Counted from the first letter of the stretch, positions 38,343 to 48,056 are shown. The stretch: DNA of 64,000 bases from Tritrichomonas musculus (GCA_039105265.1 JAPFFF010000060.1:496001-560000); one strand, 5' to 3'. Translations and numbers: made by a program. The notes: a model not told the origin generated them from the sequence alone.

Positions 38343-40565
38343 ATGTCAGTTTCTATCCAATACCACGAAAACTCAAAGACATGGCATCTTACAAATGGAA
38401 AGATCAGCTATATAATGAAGCTTCTTCCAAATGAACAAGTTGGACAATTATATTTCGGATCTGTAATACGTGATAATGACAATTTCGATCATCTCCTTGA
38501 AATGCACCACCGTCCAATGACTTCCTATGTCTTTGAAGGCAACAAACATTTCTCCCTTGAACATTGCAAGCAAGAATATCCATCATACGGATCAACAGAT
38601 TTCCGCCATCCAGCAATTCAAATTCTTCAGCCAAATGGCAGCCTTATTACAGACCTTGTTTACAAATCCCATGATATCAAAGCAGGAAAACCAAAGCTTG
38701 AAGGACTTCCAGCAACATATTGTGAAAATGATAATGAAGCCTCAACTTTAACCCTCCATCTTGTTGACAAGTTAATTGGACTTGAAGTTGATCTTTCCTA
38801 TACAGTCTTTGCCAATCATCCCGCTATTGCAAGATCAGCTCATTATGTTAATAATGGAACAGGAGACCTTCACATTCTCTGTGCAATGTCACTCAGCCTC
38901 GATCTTCCAGACAGAGATTATGAATTTGTTCACTTTGATGGTGCCTGGTCACGTGAAAGACACTTAAAAGTTAGAAAACTTGAACAAGGCGTCCAATCAG
39001 TTGAATCAGCACGCGGACACTCATCACACAACCACAATCCATTCATTTTACTTCGTCGACCAGGAACAGATGAAAACCAAGGCGAAGCCATCGGTTTCTC
39101 ACTTATCTACAGTGGCAACTTCCTTGCCCAAGTTGAATGTGATGTCTGGGACACAACGAGAGTTACACTTGGTATCAATCCATTCTGCTTCAACTGGAAA
39201 CTTGCACCAAAAGAGCACTTCCAAACACCAGAAGCAGTCATTGTATATTCTGGCGAAGGTATGAATGGAATGAGCTCAACATTCCATCATTTGTACCGAA
39301 GCAGACTTGCACGTGGCGAATGGAGAGATAAGCCACGTCCAATTCTCATCAACAACTGGGAAGCAACATACTTCGATTTCAACGAAGATAAGCTTGTTTC
39401 AATTGCACAAACAGCAAAGAATGATGGTGTTGAATTGTTTGTTCTTGATGATGGCTGGTTCGGTGCACGTTCAAACGATCGTGCAGGACTTGGTGATTGG
39501 ACAGTCAACAAAGAAAGACTTCCTAAAGGTATCACCGGACTTGCTGAACGTATTGATGGTATTGGAATGAAGTTTGGTCTTTGGTTCGAACCAGAAATGG
39601 TTAATAAAGATTCTGACTTATACAGAGCACATCCAGATTGGATCATATCAACACCAGACAGACGTGTTTCTCATGGACGTAACCAATATGTTCTTGACTT
39701 CTCACGTAAGGAAGTTGTTGATAACATTTATGGCCAAATGTCAAAGATCCTTTCTGAAGCCAAAGTTTCATATGTCAAGTGGGACATGAACAGATCGATC
39801 ACTGAAGCTTTCTCAACTAATCTTCCTGCTGACAGACAAGGAGAATTATTCCACAGACATATTCTCGGTGTTTATGATCTCCTCAACCGTCTTACAACTC
39901 AATTCCCACACGTTCTCTTTGAGTCTTGCTCTTCTGGTGGTGGAAGATTCGACCCAGGTCTTCTTTACTATGCACCACAATGCTGGGCTTCTGATAACTC
40001 TGACGCTGTCAGTCGTATGAAGATCCAATATGGAACTTCAATGTGCTATCCAATCAGCTCAATTGGTGCACACGTTTCTGCTGTTCCTAATCACCAACTC
40101 TTCCGTATTACACCAATCTCAACTCGTGCTAACGTTGCCTATTTCGGTACTTTCGGTTATGAGCTCGATCTGAACAAATTGACTGCTGAAGAACGTGATA
40201 AAGTTCGTGAGCAAATCAAGTTCATGAAAGAATATCGTGAAGTCATTCAATTCGGTGAATTCTATCGTCTCGTTTCTCCATTCGATACGAACTTCCTCAG
40301 CTGGATGGTCGTGTCTCCTGATAAGAAGACAGCTCTCGTCGGATGGTACAAGGTTTTGAATGAGGTTAACGGTCCTTACAGAAGAGTTAGATTACAAGGC
40401 CTCAATCCTGAATTCCGCTACTCAGTAGACGGTGGTAAAGCACACTTCGGTGATGAATTGATGAAAGTCGGACTTATTGTCACAGACTGCGCTGCTGGTG
40501 AACGCCAGCCAGATGAACGTCAAACTTGCGATTTTGATTCGCATATATTCGTTCTCAAGGCATAA
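38343..40565 (+). CDS. GH36 alpha-galactosidase, bacterial type
   Basis: 740 residues, the usual length of bacterial GH36 enzymes. They release alpha-galactose from melibiose, raffinose and galactosides with retention. The N-terminal beta-sandwich (about 1-320) is followed by the (beta/alpha)8 barrel: NNWEATYFDFNEDKL, FVLDDGWFGARSND, GLGDWTVN, GLWFEPEMVN, VLDFSRKEV and YVKWDMNR with the nucleophile D481. Then comes FESCSSGGGRFD and CWASDNSDAVSR with acid/base D551. It has no signal peptide, so it is cytosolic. The overall sequence is closest in wording to Firmicutes AgaA/RafA-type enzymes as I know them, which suggests lateral transfer from bacteria. Codon use is less AT-rich than the neighbours, consistent with strong expression. 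It carries a strong initiator. Confidence 0.96.
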   Translation: MSVSIQYHENSKTWHLTNGKISYIMKLLPNEQVGQLYFGSVIRDNDNFDHLLEMHHRPMTSYVFEGNKHFSLEHCKQEYPSYGSTDFRHPAIQILQPNGSLITDLVYKSHDIKAGKPKLEGLPATYCENDNEASTLTLHLVDKLIGLEVDLSYTVFANHPAIARSAHYVNNGTGDLHILCAMSLSLDLPDRDYEFVHFDGAWSRERHLKVRKLEQGVQSVESARGHSSHNHNPFILLRRPGTDENQGEAIGFSLIYSGNFLAQVECDVWDTTRVTLGINPFCFNWKLAPKEHFQTPEAVIVYSGEGMNGMSSTFHHLYRSRLARGEWRDKPRPILINNWEATYFDFNEDKLVSIAQTAKNDGVELFVLDDGWFGARSNDRAGLGDWTVNKERLPKGITGLAERIDGIGMKFGLWFEPEMVNKDSDLYRAHPDWIISTPDRRVSHGRNQYVLDFSRKEVVDNIYGQMSKILSEAKVSYVKWDMNRSITEAFSTNLPADRQGELFHRHILGVYDLLNRLTTQFPHVLFESCSSGGGRFDPGLLYYAPQCWASDNSDAVSRMKIQYGTSMCYPISSIGAHVSAVPNHQLFRITPISTRANVAYFGTFGYELDLNKLTAEERDKVREQIKFMKEYREVIQFGEFYRLVSPFDTNFLSWMVVSPDKKTALVGWYKVLNEVNGPYRRVRLQGLNPEFRYSVDGGKAHFGDELMKVGLIVTDCAAGERQPDERQTCDFDSHIFVLKA

Positions 40566-40827
40566 GTAAAAAGAAATTAATGGATTAATTTTTTTTTTTC
40601 AAAACTTTTTGAATAACATAATTGAAATTTTGAATTATTTTTATTTCTAAAAAGCAAGTGAAGTAACATTTATAAAAACTTGTCTTTTTCTAAAAAATCA
40701 ATATTTTATTAATGAAAGTAAATTATTTAGAAGACATTAAATTATAATAAAGTCTTCCATATGTCATCTGAGACCAAATTCCTATTTAAAAAGTGGATAA
40801 CAAACTTTTTTTTTTTAAAAAAAATAG
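40566..40827. other. Convergent 3' spacer
   Basis: Short AT-rich spacer with T-runs between convergent genes; TAAA follows the GH36 stop (CATAAGTAAAAAG). Confidence 0.3.
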
Positions 40828-41931
40828 TTAAGACATTAACAGTTGTATTTGATTGACAAATACCAAAATAGCATTTTTTTTCCCCAGTAAATGTTTGAAT
40901 TTGCAGGAAATAGTTTGTTGGATGTTTTGAATGATTTCGGCAATATTAAACCTTTTGCGCCATCTTTTGAAGTTGAATTTGAATGGATGCACATCAACGG
41001 TGTATCCATGTTTTTCGTCAAATCTGATTGCAGCCATTCTATGGTCCGAATTGCCGCGTCCTCTAATTTCGTGAGGATATTCGCGCCTGCTTCTTTTATC
41101 TCTTGTAGGGTCGATTGATGACGTGTCAATTATGTAGTACACGTCATCGTCTGGGAATTCAATTGGGCCGGTGCATGTGAAAATTTTCGAATGGCCAGCG
41201 ATGAAAATGAAGCTTCTGTTGTTGATGTCTTCTGATGATGCGTTTGTTCTCTGTTCGATTTGCTTTGACACGTTATTGTTCACTTTGAATTTTTGAATGC
41301 TGTGCCTGAAATAAACAGTATGTTTAAAACCGGCTACAGCATCGCTTTCACACTCGTTATTCAGAACAATTACGCCGTTGCAGGCGCTTAAATAGCGATA
41401 CAAAATGCATAATTGGTCAAATGTGACGGTTTTTCTCCATTTGCCTCTTCCGAAGATGTATTTTCCATTTTTTTCTTCACAATGATCTAAAATGTCAGAG
41501 AGGCAATCGCATTCCGAGTTTCCTGCAACAAATTTGACACGGTTGCTGATATCTTCAAATCTTTTTCTGTCGAAATTGATTTTATGAAAGCCTGATGGCA
41601 AACTAACAATATTTTCATCATATGTGCTTTCACTGTTGTCTTCATCGCGCTTAAATTTAATTTTATCATCGAGATAATTATGGCAGATCATTTGGATGCA
41701 TGACCAGTTGCTTTCTTTTAAAGAATTTTGATCTGACAAATCATCAAATAAATCACCAATAAAAACAAAATTATCTTTTGGGTGATTTTTTATGAAATTG
41801 GTATAATACTGAAGCTTGGCAGAATCACCTTCAATATCTCCAATGGCATAGCAAGCAGGAGTATCTTCTCTTATTTCTGAATTTTTTATGTTTCTTATGT
41901 TTCTATAATTACCATATGGTATTTTATTCAT
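40828..41931 (-). CDS. Calcineurin-like metallophosphoesterase
   Basis: 367 residues from the ATG at 41931 (MNKIPYGNYRN). TCATTCT directly before this ATG argues for it over the Met six codons upstream. Metal-ligand motifs of the family are in order: GDIEGD (about 30-35), FIGDLFDD (about 52-59), VAGNSECD (about 133-140), and a C-terminal IAGHSKIF (about 246-253). These correspond to GDxHG, GDxxDR, GNHE and GHxx. The GNSE and GHSK variants are unusual but keep Asn and His. It probably hydrolyses phosphoesters in the cytosol; the substrate is unknown. The last 70 residues (RWRKRFNIAEIIQNIQQTI) are a helical extension. Confidence 0.88.
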   Translation of the reverse strand: MNKIPYGNYRNIRNIKNSEIREDTPACYAIGDIEGDSAKLQYYTNFIKNHPKDNFVFIGDLFDDLSDQNSLKESNWSCIQMICHNYLDDKIKFKRDEDNSESTYDENIVSLPSGFHKINFDRKRFEDISNRVKFVAGNSECDCLSDILDHCEEKNGKYIFGRGKWRKTVTFDQLCILYRYLSACNGVIVLNNECESDAVAGFKHTVYFRHSIQKFKVNNNVSKQIEQRTNASSEDINNRSFIFIAGHSKIFTCTGPIEFPDDDVYYIIDTSSIDPTRDKRSRREYPHEIRGRGNSDHRMAAIRFDEKHGYTVDVHPFKFNFKRWRKRFNIAEIIQNIQQTISCKFKHLLGKKNAILVFVNQIQLLMS

Positions 41932-41938
41932 AGAATGA
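41932..41938 (-). promoter_or_regulatory. Initiator-like TCATTCT that decides a start
   Basis: Minus-strand match to TCAYW ending at the ATG at 41931, located inside the longer frame that begins at 41949. Confidence 0.4.
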
Positions 41939-41949
41939 AATGAACTCAT

Positions 41950-42682
41950 TAAATTTAATTCAAATTCTCTAAATTTCTAAAAATTTTAAAATTTTTTTTT
42001 GAAAATTTTTCCATAAAAATAAAATTGAAATACAAGTCACATTGTAAATTATAAATTAGTTTCTTTAATTATTTTTGGTTTTGGATTTTTGAAAGATATA
42101 AATAGCCTAATCTTAGAATTTTTTTTCTGATACAATTCTCAGAAAAATTTCTGAAATAAAACCATTTATAAATTTTTAGATTTATTATTAATTCCATATT
42201 ATTTTTGCATTAAATAGAGGAATAAACAAATTTTCTATCATATTTAATAATGGTTTTTGCTTTTATTTATGGAAAAAAAAATAGTTTTTAACATTTTTTT
42301 TTTAATATTCATTTTGGGATTCATTAATTTATCAGTTGAATAAATAATTAATAGATAATAAAACAGTTTTTTGGTAAACAGAATTATTGATTAATGAATC
42401 GATTTTACAAACAAAATATAATAAAACAAAGTTTATTTGATATGGAATAAAGCAAATAATAATTTTTCGGGACAATAAATTGGAGGTCATTTTATTTTCA
42501 AAATGACCAGTATCAACACATTTTAAAAACCTAAATGGTCATTTAGGTGCCAATCAAAAAGTCAGTACTTTCAAAAAGATCAAACACTAAAAAAGTGGCC
42601 ATTTATAATTAATAAAGCCTAGAATTTGTTTTTATTATTGCTTGAATTCAAAGCGAGACAAAAAAAGAAGATTAATTATTTA
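41950..42682. other. AT-rich spacer with hairpins
   Basis: No gene. Two short hairpins lie at 42485-42547, followed by TGGCCATTTATAA near 42596. Confidence 0.4.
42485..42547. repeat. Two adjacent hairpins
   Basis: GGTCATTTT/AAAATGACC (42485-42508) and CCTAAATG/CATTTAGG (42530-42547) are perfect stems with 6- and 2-base loops. A shared core (A)AATG(A/G)CC/GG(T/C)CATTT recurs to 42603. Confidence 0.7.
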
Positions 42683-44275
42683 TTAATAAAAAATGATTTT
42701 TGTATGCTGAGGAAAAGCTGATTTATCTATGTTTGTTAAAGACTTTGGAATTGACACTTCAGAAAGTGATTGGCAATCTCCAAAAGCTGAGTATCCAACA
42801 GAAGTTACAGATGAAGGAATTGTCACTTTTTCTAACGAAGTACACTTCGCGAAAACGAATGGAGCTATTGATGTCATTGACGATAGAATTGATACCTCTT
42901 TTAATGAGCTGCAACCATAGAAAGCATTGCTTCCTATCGAGTTCACTGACTCTGGAATCAACAATGATTCAAGCGCTTTACAATTATAAAAAGAATAAGA
43001 GCCAATTTCTTTCACCGATGAAGATATTGAGACAGATTTCAATGAAATGCAATCACGAAAAGTATTAAAGCCAATTGATGCCACAGAAGGTGGAATCGAT
43101 ATTTCAGTCAGTGAACTACAATATTTGAATACTGAGTTGCCAATAGATGCAACTGAAGGCGGAATTGTTACACTTGAAAGTTTTGAGCATCTATCGAAAC
43201 TAGACTCTTCAATGGCAGTTACCGATGGTGGAATGGATATACTTTCAAGAGATGAGCACTGACTAAAAGCATTATATTTTATTATTGTAACTGTTTCAGG
43301 GATTTTGAATGATTTTAATGATGTACACAATTGAAACATGAAACCGTCAATTTTTGTTATTGGAGAAGAAATTGCTATTTGCTCAAGTGATGAGCATTTT
43401 GAAAAAGTTCCGCTTCCAATTGATGCAACCGATTCCGGAATTGTTAACTCCTTTAATAGCAAGCATCCTTGAAATGCATAATCACCAATTGACGTAATCG
43501 ATGACGGAATGCTTATTTTTTCTAATAATGAACAATCGCTGAAGGCATAATCACCAATCGTTGTCACTGTTGATGGAATTGAAAATTCACTGAACTTGCA
43601 TCTATTAAATGCAGACTTTCCGATTGAAACAAAATTAGAATAGTTTATAATTTGTGTCAATGATGTACAAAGAGTGAATGTTTCATCTTCAATTATTTCA
43701 ATCAAAGAAGGAATCGTGATACTCGTTATCGATGAACATCCCGAAAATGCCAATTTGCCAATCATTTTAACTGTTGGAGGTATCGTTATATCACGAAGTT
43801 CTGCACAATCATAAAATGCACGTTCTTCAATTGATGTCAATGAAGATGAGAGTTCAACACAAGCCAAATGATCACAGCCATGAAAACAACTTCTATTGAT
43901 CTTTGTCACTAATGGAAGTGAAATTTTTGTAATACTACAGAATTGAAAAGCACGTTCACCAATATCTGTTAAATTAGAAGTATTCGTAATTTCTTGAAGA
44001 CTTCTGCATTCTTTAAATGCTTCATTTGATATAGTCGTTACTGAAGACGAAAGATTTACTACTTTAAGATACTTGCATTTATAAAAACATCTTTCTTCGA
44101 TGATCGTTATAGATTTGGGAATTGTTATTTGTGTCAATGAATACAAATCATTAAATAGATCTTTCCCAAGCACCAATCCTTTTTGATTTAATAAAAGATC
44201 GAAAATTTCTGTAAAATTATTATTTGATGCATAACGTAATGGATTTTTATTAAAAACAATTTTATTAAAATTATA
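42683..44275 (-). CDS. Ankyrin lead and BspA-like LRR half of the DUF3447 gene
   Basis: About 530 codons in the same frame as the DUF3447 ORF upstream, separated only by the TAA at 44276-44278. It begins YNFNKIVFNKNPLRYASNNNFTEIFDLLLNQ, an ankyrin-type repeat. From about 44130 there follow some twenty BspA-like repeats of about 23 residues (SSLESISIPPSVTAIEESSFDRCSKLSSVTI and the like) down to FPQHTKIIFY. No ATG lies before the ankyrin lead. There is no transmembrane segment or signal peptide. The repeats form a curved beta-rich solenoid typical of adhesin-like BspA proteins. No frame break occurs in the repeat array itself. Confidence 0.92.
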   Translation of the reverse strand, partial: YNFNKIVFNKNPLRYASNNNFTEIFDLLLNQKGLVLGKDLFNDLYSLTQITIPKSITIIEERCFYKCKYLKVVNLSSSVTTISNEAFKECRSLQEITNTSNLTDIGERAFQFCSITKISLPLVTKINRSCFHGCDHLACVELSSSLTSIEERAFYDCAELRDITIPPTVKMIGKLAFSGCSSITSITIPSLIEIIEDETFTLCTSLTQIINYSNFVSIGKSAFNRCKFSEFSIPSTVTTIGDYAFSDCSLLEKISIPSSITSIGDYAFQGCLLLKELTIPESVASIGSGTFSKCSSLEQIAISSPITKIDGFMFQLCTSLKSFKIPETVTIIKYNAFSQCSSLESISIPPSVTAIEESSFDRCSKLSSVTIPPSVASIGNSVFKYCSSLTEISIPPSVASIGFNTFRDCISLKSVSISSSVKEIGSYSFYNCKALESLLIPESVNSIGSNAFYGCSSLKEVSILSSMTSIAPFVFAKCTSLEKVTIPSSVTSVGYSAFGDCQSLSEVSIPKSLTNIDKSAFPQHTKIIFY

Positions 44276-45439
44276 TTAAAACTTTATAATGGAATCATAT
44301 AAAAATTTTATTTCATTTGAAAAAACTTCATAAAAAAAATGATATGTTAAAAAAATTCTCTCTACATTTACATCAATATCATTTGTTCTCAAGAGCACTT
44401 CCAATGATGCAGGATAATTAAATCTGGTTAAAGTAATGAAATATTTATCTTTTATAAATTTTTCTGGGAAACAAATGTAATTAAAATATTGAAAACAAGG
44501 AATAAAAGTAACTTTAAAATTTTTGTTTTCCTTGTAATAATTTGCAATATCATTGTGATGACATTTAACTGATTCAATGTACAATTGATCATATTGTTCA
44601 TTGTCACCATTTATTTTAAGTTCTTCGATAAGATGAATCATTTCTGGATTATTTGAATGAATTGCATAAAAAGGCAATGATGATGTTAATTCAACCTTAT
44701 TCATTCTCAAATATTGAAATATTTGAATCGATCCATAAAAAGCTGCATATTCAGTCAATGTTGTGTTTTTGTGAAGTAAAAAATTATTACATTCAAAAAT
44801 TGAATACTTTACATTTGACGATAAATTAATGTTATTCTGATTGACATATAGGATAAATTCATTGATTTCATCCTTTCTGATTAATTCTGCGATAAAATCA
44901 TCGTTCTCGCCTCTTTCTCTCTCTTTTTGAAAGAATCTCAATCTATAAAATGAATACATTTTAATATGAAGACAGCTAAAAATTGCATGTTCAACGTTAT
45001 ATCGATTATTGTGAATCTTGGTTCCTACTTCTGGCCACAAATACGCAATTAAGTCCCAATTCTCGAAATGTTGAACATTATTGTAGGCATATTTGAGGAA
45101 ATCATCAACACTAAGAATATTAGACTGTATAAGGGAAAGTAAAAGTCGCTTGTTGTCTTTAAAAATGTTATATATCTCAGAACTTGTCAAAGTTTGCCCG
45201 ATATTAAGAATTAATAGAATTTCTTCGATTTTTTCGAAAAAATTGGTGGAACGATGGTGATTATTAATTACTGATACAAATAAATGAAGGAACTCTATGA
45301 GTTCTCTTCGATCTTCTACGATTTTTGAACTTTTCAATAAATTAATGAATTCTTGATTGTTTTCTTCTTCACTGTCGAGATGATCGAGAAAATTTTGTTG
45401 AAAAGTTTTCTTTTGGTTTAAGTAGTCTTTGAATTCCAT
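44276..45439 (-). CDS. DUF3447 protein (N-terminal half), ending at an in-frame TAA
   Basis: 387 residues. DUF3447 features: NNHHRSTNFFEKIEEILLIL (about 60-79), RGENDDFIAELIRKDEINEFILYV, TLTEYAAFYGSIQIFQYLRMN, FYAIHSNNPEMIHLIEE and YIESVKCHHNDIANYYKEN. It ends NEIKFLYDSIIKF then TAA. Reading past the stop in the same frame gives the ankyrin/BspA region (42683-44275), so one base change separates the two halves from a single frame of about 918 codons. Either the gene was recently killed by a nonsense change, or the TAA lies in a short removed or read-through linker as at the other loci. The ATG at 45439 starts MEFKDYLNQKK. Confidence 0.9.
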   Translation of the reverse strand: MEFKDYLNQKKTFQQNFLDHLDSEEENNQEFINLLKSSKIVEDRRELIEFLHLFVSVINNHHRSTNFFEKIEEILLILNIGQTLTSSEIYNIFKDNKRLLLSLIQSNILSVDDFLKYAYNNVQHFENWDLIAYLWPEVGTKIHNNRYNVEHAIFSCLHIKMYSFYRLRFFQKERERGENDDFIAELIRKDEINEFILYVNQNNINLSSNVKYSIFECNNFLLHKNTTLTEYAAFYGSIQIFQYLRMNKVELTSSLPFYAIHSNNPEMIHLIEELKINGDNEQYDQLYIESVKCHHNDIANYYKENKNFKVTFIPCFQYFNYICFPEKFIKDKYFITLTRFNYPASLEVLLRTNDIDVNVERIFLTYHFFYEVFSNEIKFLYDSIIKF

Positions 45440-45859
45440 TAAAACCTGTTTTGATAAAAAAGTAAGCTGTTTTCCAAATTGCCGTCCTTATCAATTTTCT
45501 AAAGATTTTTTCAAAAAGTGAAAATATAAAAAATAAAAATTAAAAAAATTGAATTATTTATTAATTTTTTTGTGAGTTGATTTGGTTTCTCTATCAAAAA
45601 AGTTGATACAATTGAGTTTTATCAAATTTTTGAATGATATACAAAAGCAAAACACTTTTTTCTCAAAACTTTTTAAAGATAATTTGATAATATTTTTTGA
45701 TAATTGACCAAGATCTCCTGTATTCTAAAAATATTTCACTTTTCTTCACAAAAAAATTGAATTACCTAAAACATAGAAGATAAAAAGCTCTATTTATTAC
45801 ATTAATCATAGTTGCACATTTAATTTTATCCTTGTTTTTTAAATTAATAAAAATGTCAA
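45440..45859. other. AT-rich spacer
   Basis: Promoter side of the DUF3447 gene and 3' side of the next gene remnant. No feature seen. Confidence 0.3.
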
Positions 45860-46450
45860 ATTATAGCCAAAAATCTAAATCGGATTCATCTCCAATATAT
45901 TCTTCATTTTGAGACTTAGTCAGCGTTTCGGCACCTGTGAAGGTACTTTTAGATGTATCTTCTTTAATGCTTTTTTCTTTTGATTTTCTAAATCTTTTTC
46001 CAAGAATAATAAAAACAATTGTAGCAATCAAAATAGCTGCAACAAAGCAGTTGTCATTTTACTAATTCCTTTTGGCTTTAGTGAATTGACAATAGAGCTT
46101 ATATCATTTGATTGCATCGAAAAAATTGTTTCTATTTGGAAAATTGTGGTTTCAATTGAAGAATGTTTTTCACTTTCAATGAAAGTTTTGCAACTTGAAT
46201 CAATTATTGAACTTGCTGATTCTTTCATTGTGTCTCTCTTCATATTTGAAACCTCGCGAAAAAAGCAGTCAATTATTGATTGAAAACTAAAACTCGATTT
46301 ACATTTCATGCTTGAATAATTATCACTTGGTTGTTCATTTGAAATTGATTCGCTTGTAATGCTTGATTGCTCAGAATTTGAATCGCTTTCAATAATCGAT
46401 TGTTCAATTTCAGAATTTGAAAGTGCTTATTTCAGAAGTTTGGTCATTAA
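45860..46450 (-). pseudogene. C-terminal end of a surface membrane protein
   Basis: The minus strand carries an S/E/I-rich ectodomain stub (46309-46028, METS-like SSIIDSSCKTFIESEKHSSIETTIFQIE). It then carries, in another frame, a transmembrane helix AAILIATIVFIILG followed by a basic stop-transfer KRFRKSKEKS and the acidic tail ending DESDLDFWL (stop at 45860-45862). One frameshift near 46040 separates the parts. Upstream, serine-rich repeats (SSITSESISNEQ) also lie in other frames. The N-terminal bulk of the gene is missing, so this is a 3' relic of a type I surface protein. Confidence 0.65.
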
Positions 46451-47482
46451 AAAGGACTGTGTTAGGCATATTAATGAAAACTTTATTATTTGTAAAACAT
46501 TCTTCGAATTAAAAGAAAAATTCGAAATAAATCATTGAAAAAGTTTCTATTTTTTGGTGACTATTAAAAAAGCATTTATTATTTTATGTAGGTAACAAGT
46601 TATCTGTCATGACATAAATATCGCATCATTTTGGAATTGATAATATCATAGTCAAAAACAAAGCTTTAGAAATTGAAAGAAAATTGAAGATTAAAAAAAG
46701 CTCCAGCACTCTATCAAAAAAATGCCATTCGAACTTATGGATATTATTGAATATAACAATGCCTTTAACGAAGAATTTGAAGATGAAATTGACGAAGAAG
46801 CAGAATTAGAAGAAGAGGATGTAGAAGAGGAAGAAGGCGAAGAAGAAGAAAATACGCCCGATGATGAAACAATTAATCCTTATTATTTCTTAAATACAAT
46901 TTTATTTTTTTAATTAGTTTTATTATTATCTTCTCAATCATGATTGAATAGTTTAAATAAAATTGCTTTAAATTTTTATATATATATTCGATTTTTCAAA
47001 AGGTCCAAAAACCAGACCATTCAAAAATAAAATAATCTTATCAAAATAAAAAATAATATTTTGAATTGCTTTCAAAAAAATTGTGTGGTCTGGTAATTGG
47101 AAAGTTGTTTATAATGTTCAAAACTACTTGAAAATTTTCATTGTGAGCAGCTGAAATCATGCAAAATTTTGATTTTTTTCAGCATATAATCATTTATTAA
47201 AGAAGTATAATTTAATTATGAAAATTCAAATAATTTGTGAAACTCAAAGGAAATTGATTCTGATTGAAAAATATATAAAAATAAATTTTTAAATATATTA
47301 TTTTGATTATATTGATTTTAATTTATATAATTTATTATTTATTGAGATATTTATATTTATATTTCATAAATATTTAAATAAATAATTAATTGAATAAATT
47401 CAATAAATTATTTCAATACTACTTAAAAAAAAATAAAATTCAAAGAAAAAAATAATTGCAATATAAAATATAAAATTTTGTT
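46451..47482. other. Intergenic region
   Basis: A 63-codon acidic frame (46722-46913, poly-E) has no support as a gene. CCAGACCA at 47012-47019 and TGGTCTGG at 47086-47093 are the inner parts of an imperfect inverted repeat, perhaps a small MITE of about 100 bp. Confidence 0.35.
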
Positions 47483-47489
47483 TCATTTT
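47483..47489 (+). promoter_or_regulatory. Initiator-like TCATTTT that decides a start
   Basis: TTTCATTTTTTCTTTATG lies between two in-frame ATGs. It favours the second (47496) as the true start. Confidence 0.55.
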
Positions 47490-47495
47490 TTCTTT

Positions 47496-48056
47496 ATGCC
47501 AAAAAATCGATATCCAGCACAGGTAAAAGCATTTGTTAACGAACAAGAGTTGGAATATTTAATTCTTGAATGTTATGCTGTCAGACGGCCAATATCAATT
47601 CCATCAATTAAATATACTATTGGTGAAGTACTTTCTCATTCAGGCGTTATTTGCGTAACTGCTCAAGAAAGTTTTCTTATAGAGTATTTATATGATTGTT
47701 CGGTTAATATAAAGAGAGTTCAATGTTACGAGCCAGGAAAAGATTTTGATTTCGAAGATTTTCATTTTATTCACGATAATACAGAACCACAAGTTCCAGA
47801 CAGGCCAGTCACAATCAAAAGATTTGCAATCTCAATGGCAAATTTTATGAAAGGCAAAAAATTCGAGACATTCTCACACAATTGCCATATGGCGAGATAT
47901 TTTACGATGAAGAAATATGGCATGAAATCAAACAACCCTAGAAAAGCGAAGCGAATCATATTTTTCCAAGGATGGTTTGATTTTTTTGGAAAGAATACAG
48001 TAAGAGTTAAGCATGAAAAAAAGAAAAGAAATATATGCCATAAAGTTGAAGGATAA
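47496..48056 (+). CDS. Possible permuted papain-fold (LRAT/PPPDE-like) protein
   Basis: 186 residues from MPKNRYPAQ. The core pairs a strand-His motif (YTIGEVLSHSGVICVTAQESFLIEYL, about residues 45-70) with a later helix holding Asn-Cys (FSHNCHMARYFTMKKYG, about 126-142). A His followed by a hydrophobic strand, and then NC at the start of a helix, is the order expected of circularly permuted NlpC/P60-type thiol hydrolases (LRAT, PPPDE). The assignment is an inference from this pattern. The C terminus is basic (KHEKKKRN). No signal peptide or membrane segment was found. It could be a deubiquitinase-like or acyl-transfer enzyme. Confidence 0.6.
   Translation: MPKNRYPAQVKAFVNEQELEYLILECYAVRRPISIPSIKYTIGEVLSHSGVICVTAQESFLIEYLYDCSVNIKRVQCYEPGKDFDFEDFHFIHDNTEPQVPDRPVTIKRFAISMANFMKGKKFETFSHNCHMARYFTMKKYGMKSNNPRKAKRIIFFQGWFDFFGKNTVRVKHEKKKRNICHKVEG

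Noticed and set aside
42729-43262. Plus-strand frames with NELQ/DEGI-like repeats
   Set aside because: Antisense shadow of the BspA array in 42683-44275.
46722-46913. 63-codon acidic frame (poly-E)
   Set aside because: Explained by a GAA/GAG-rich simple-sequence stretch; no domain and no supporting signal.
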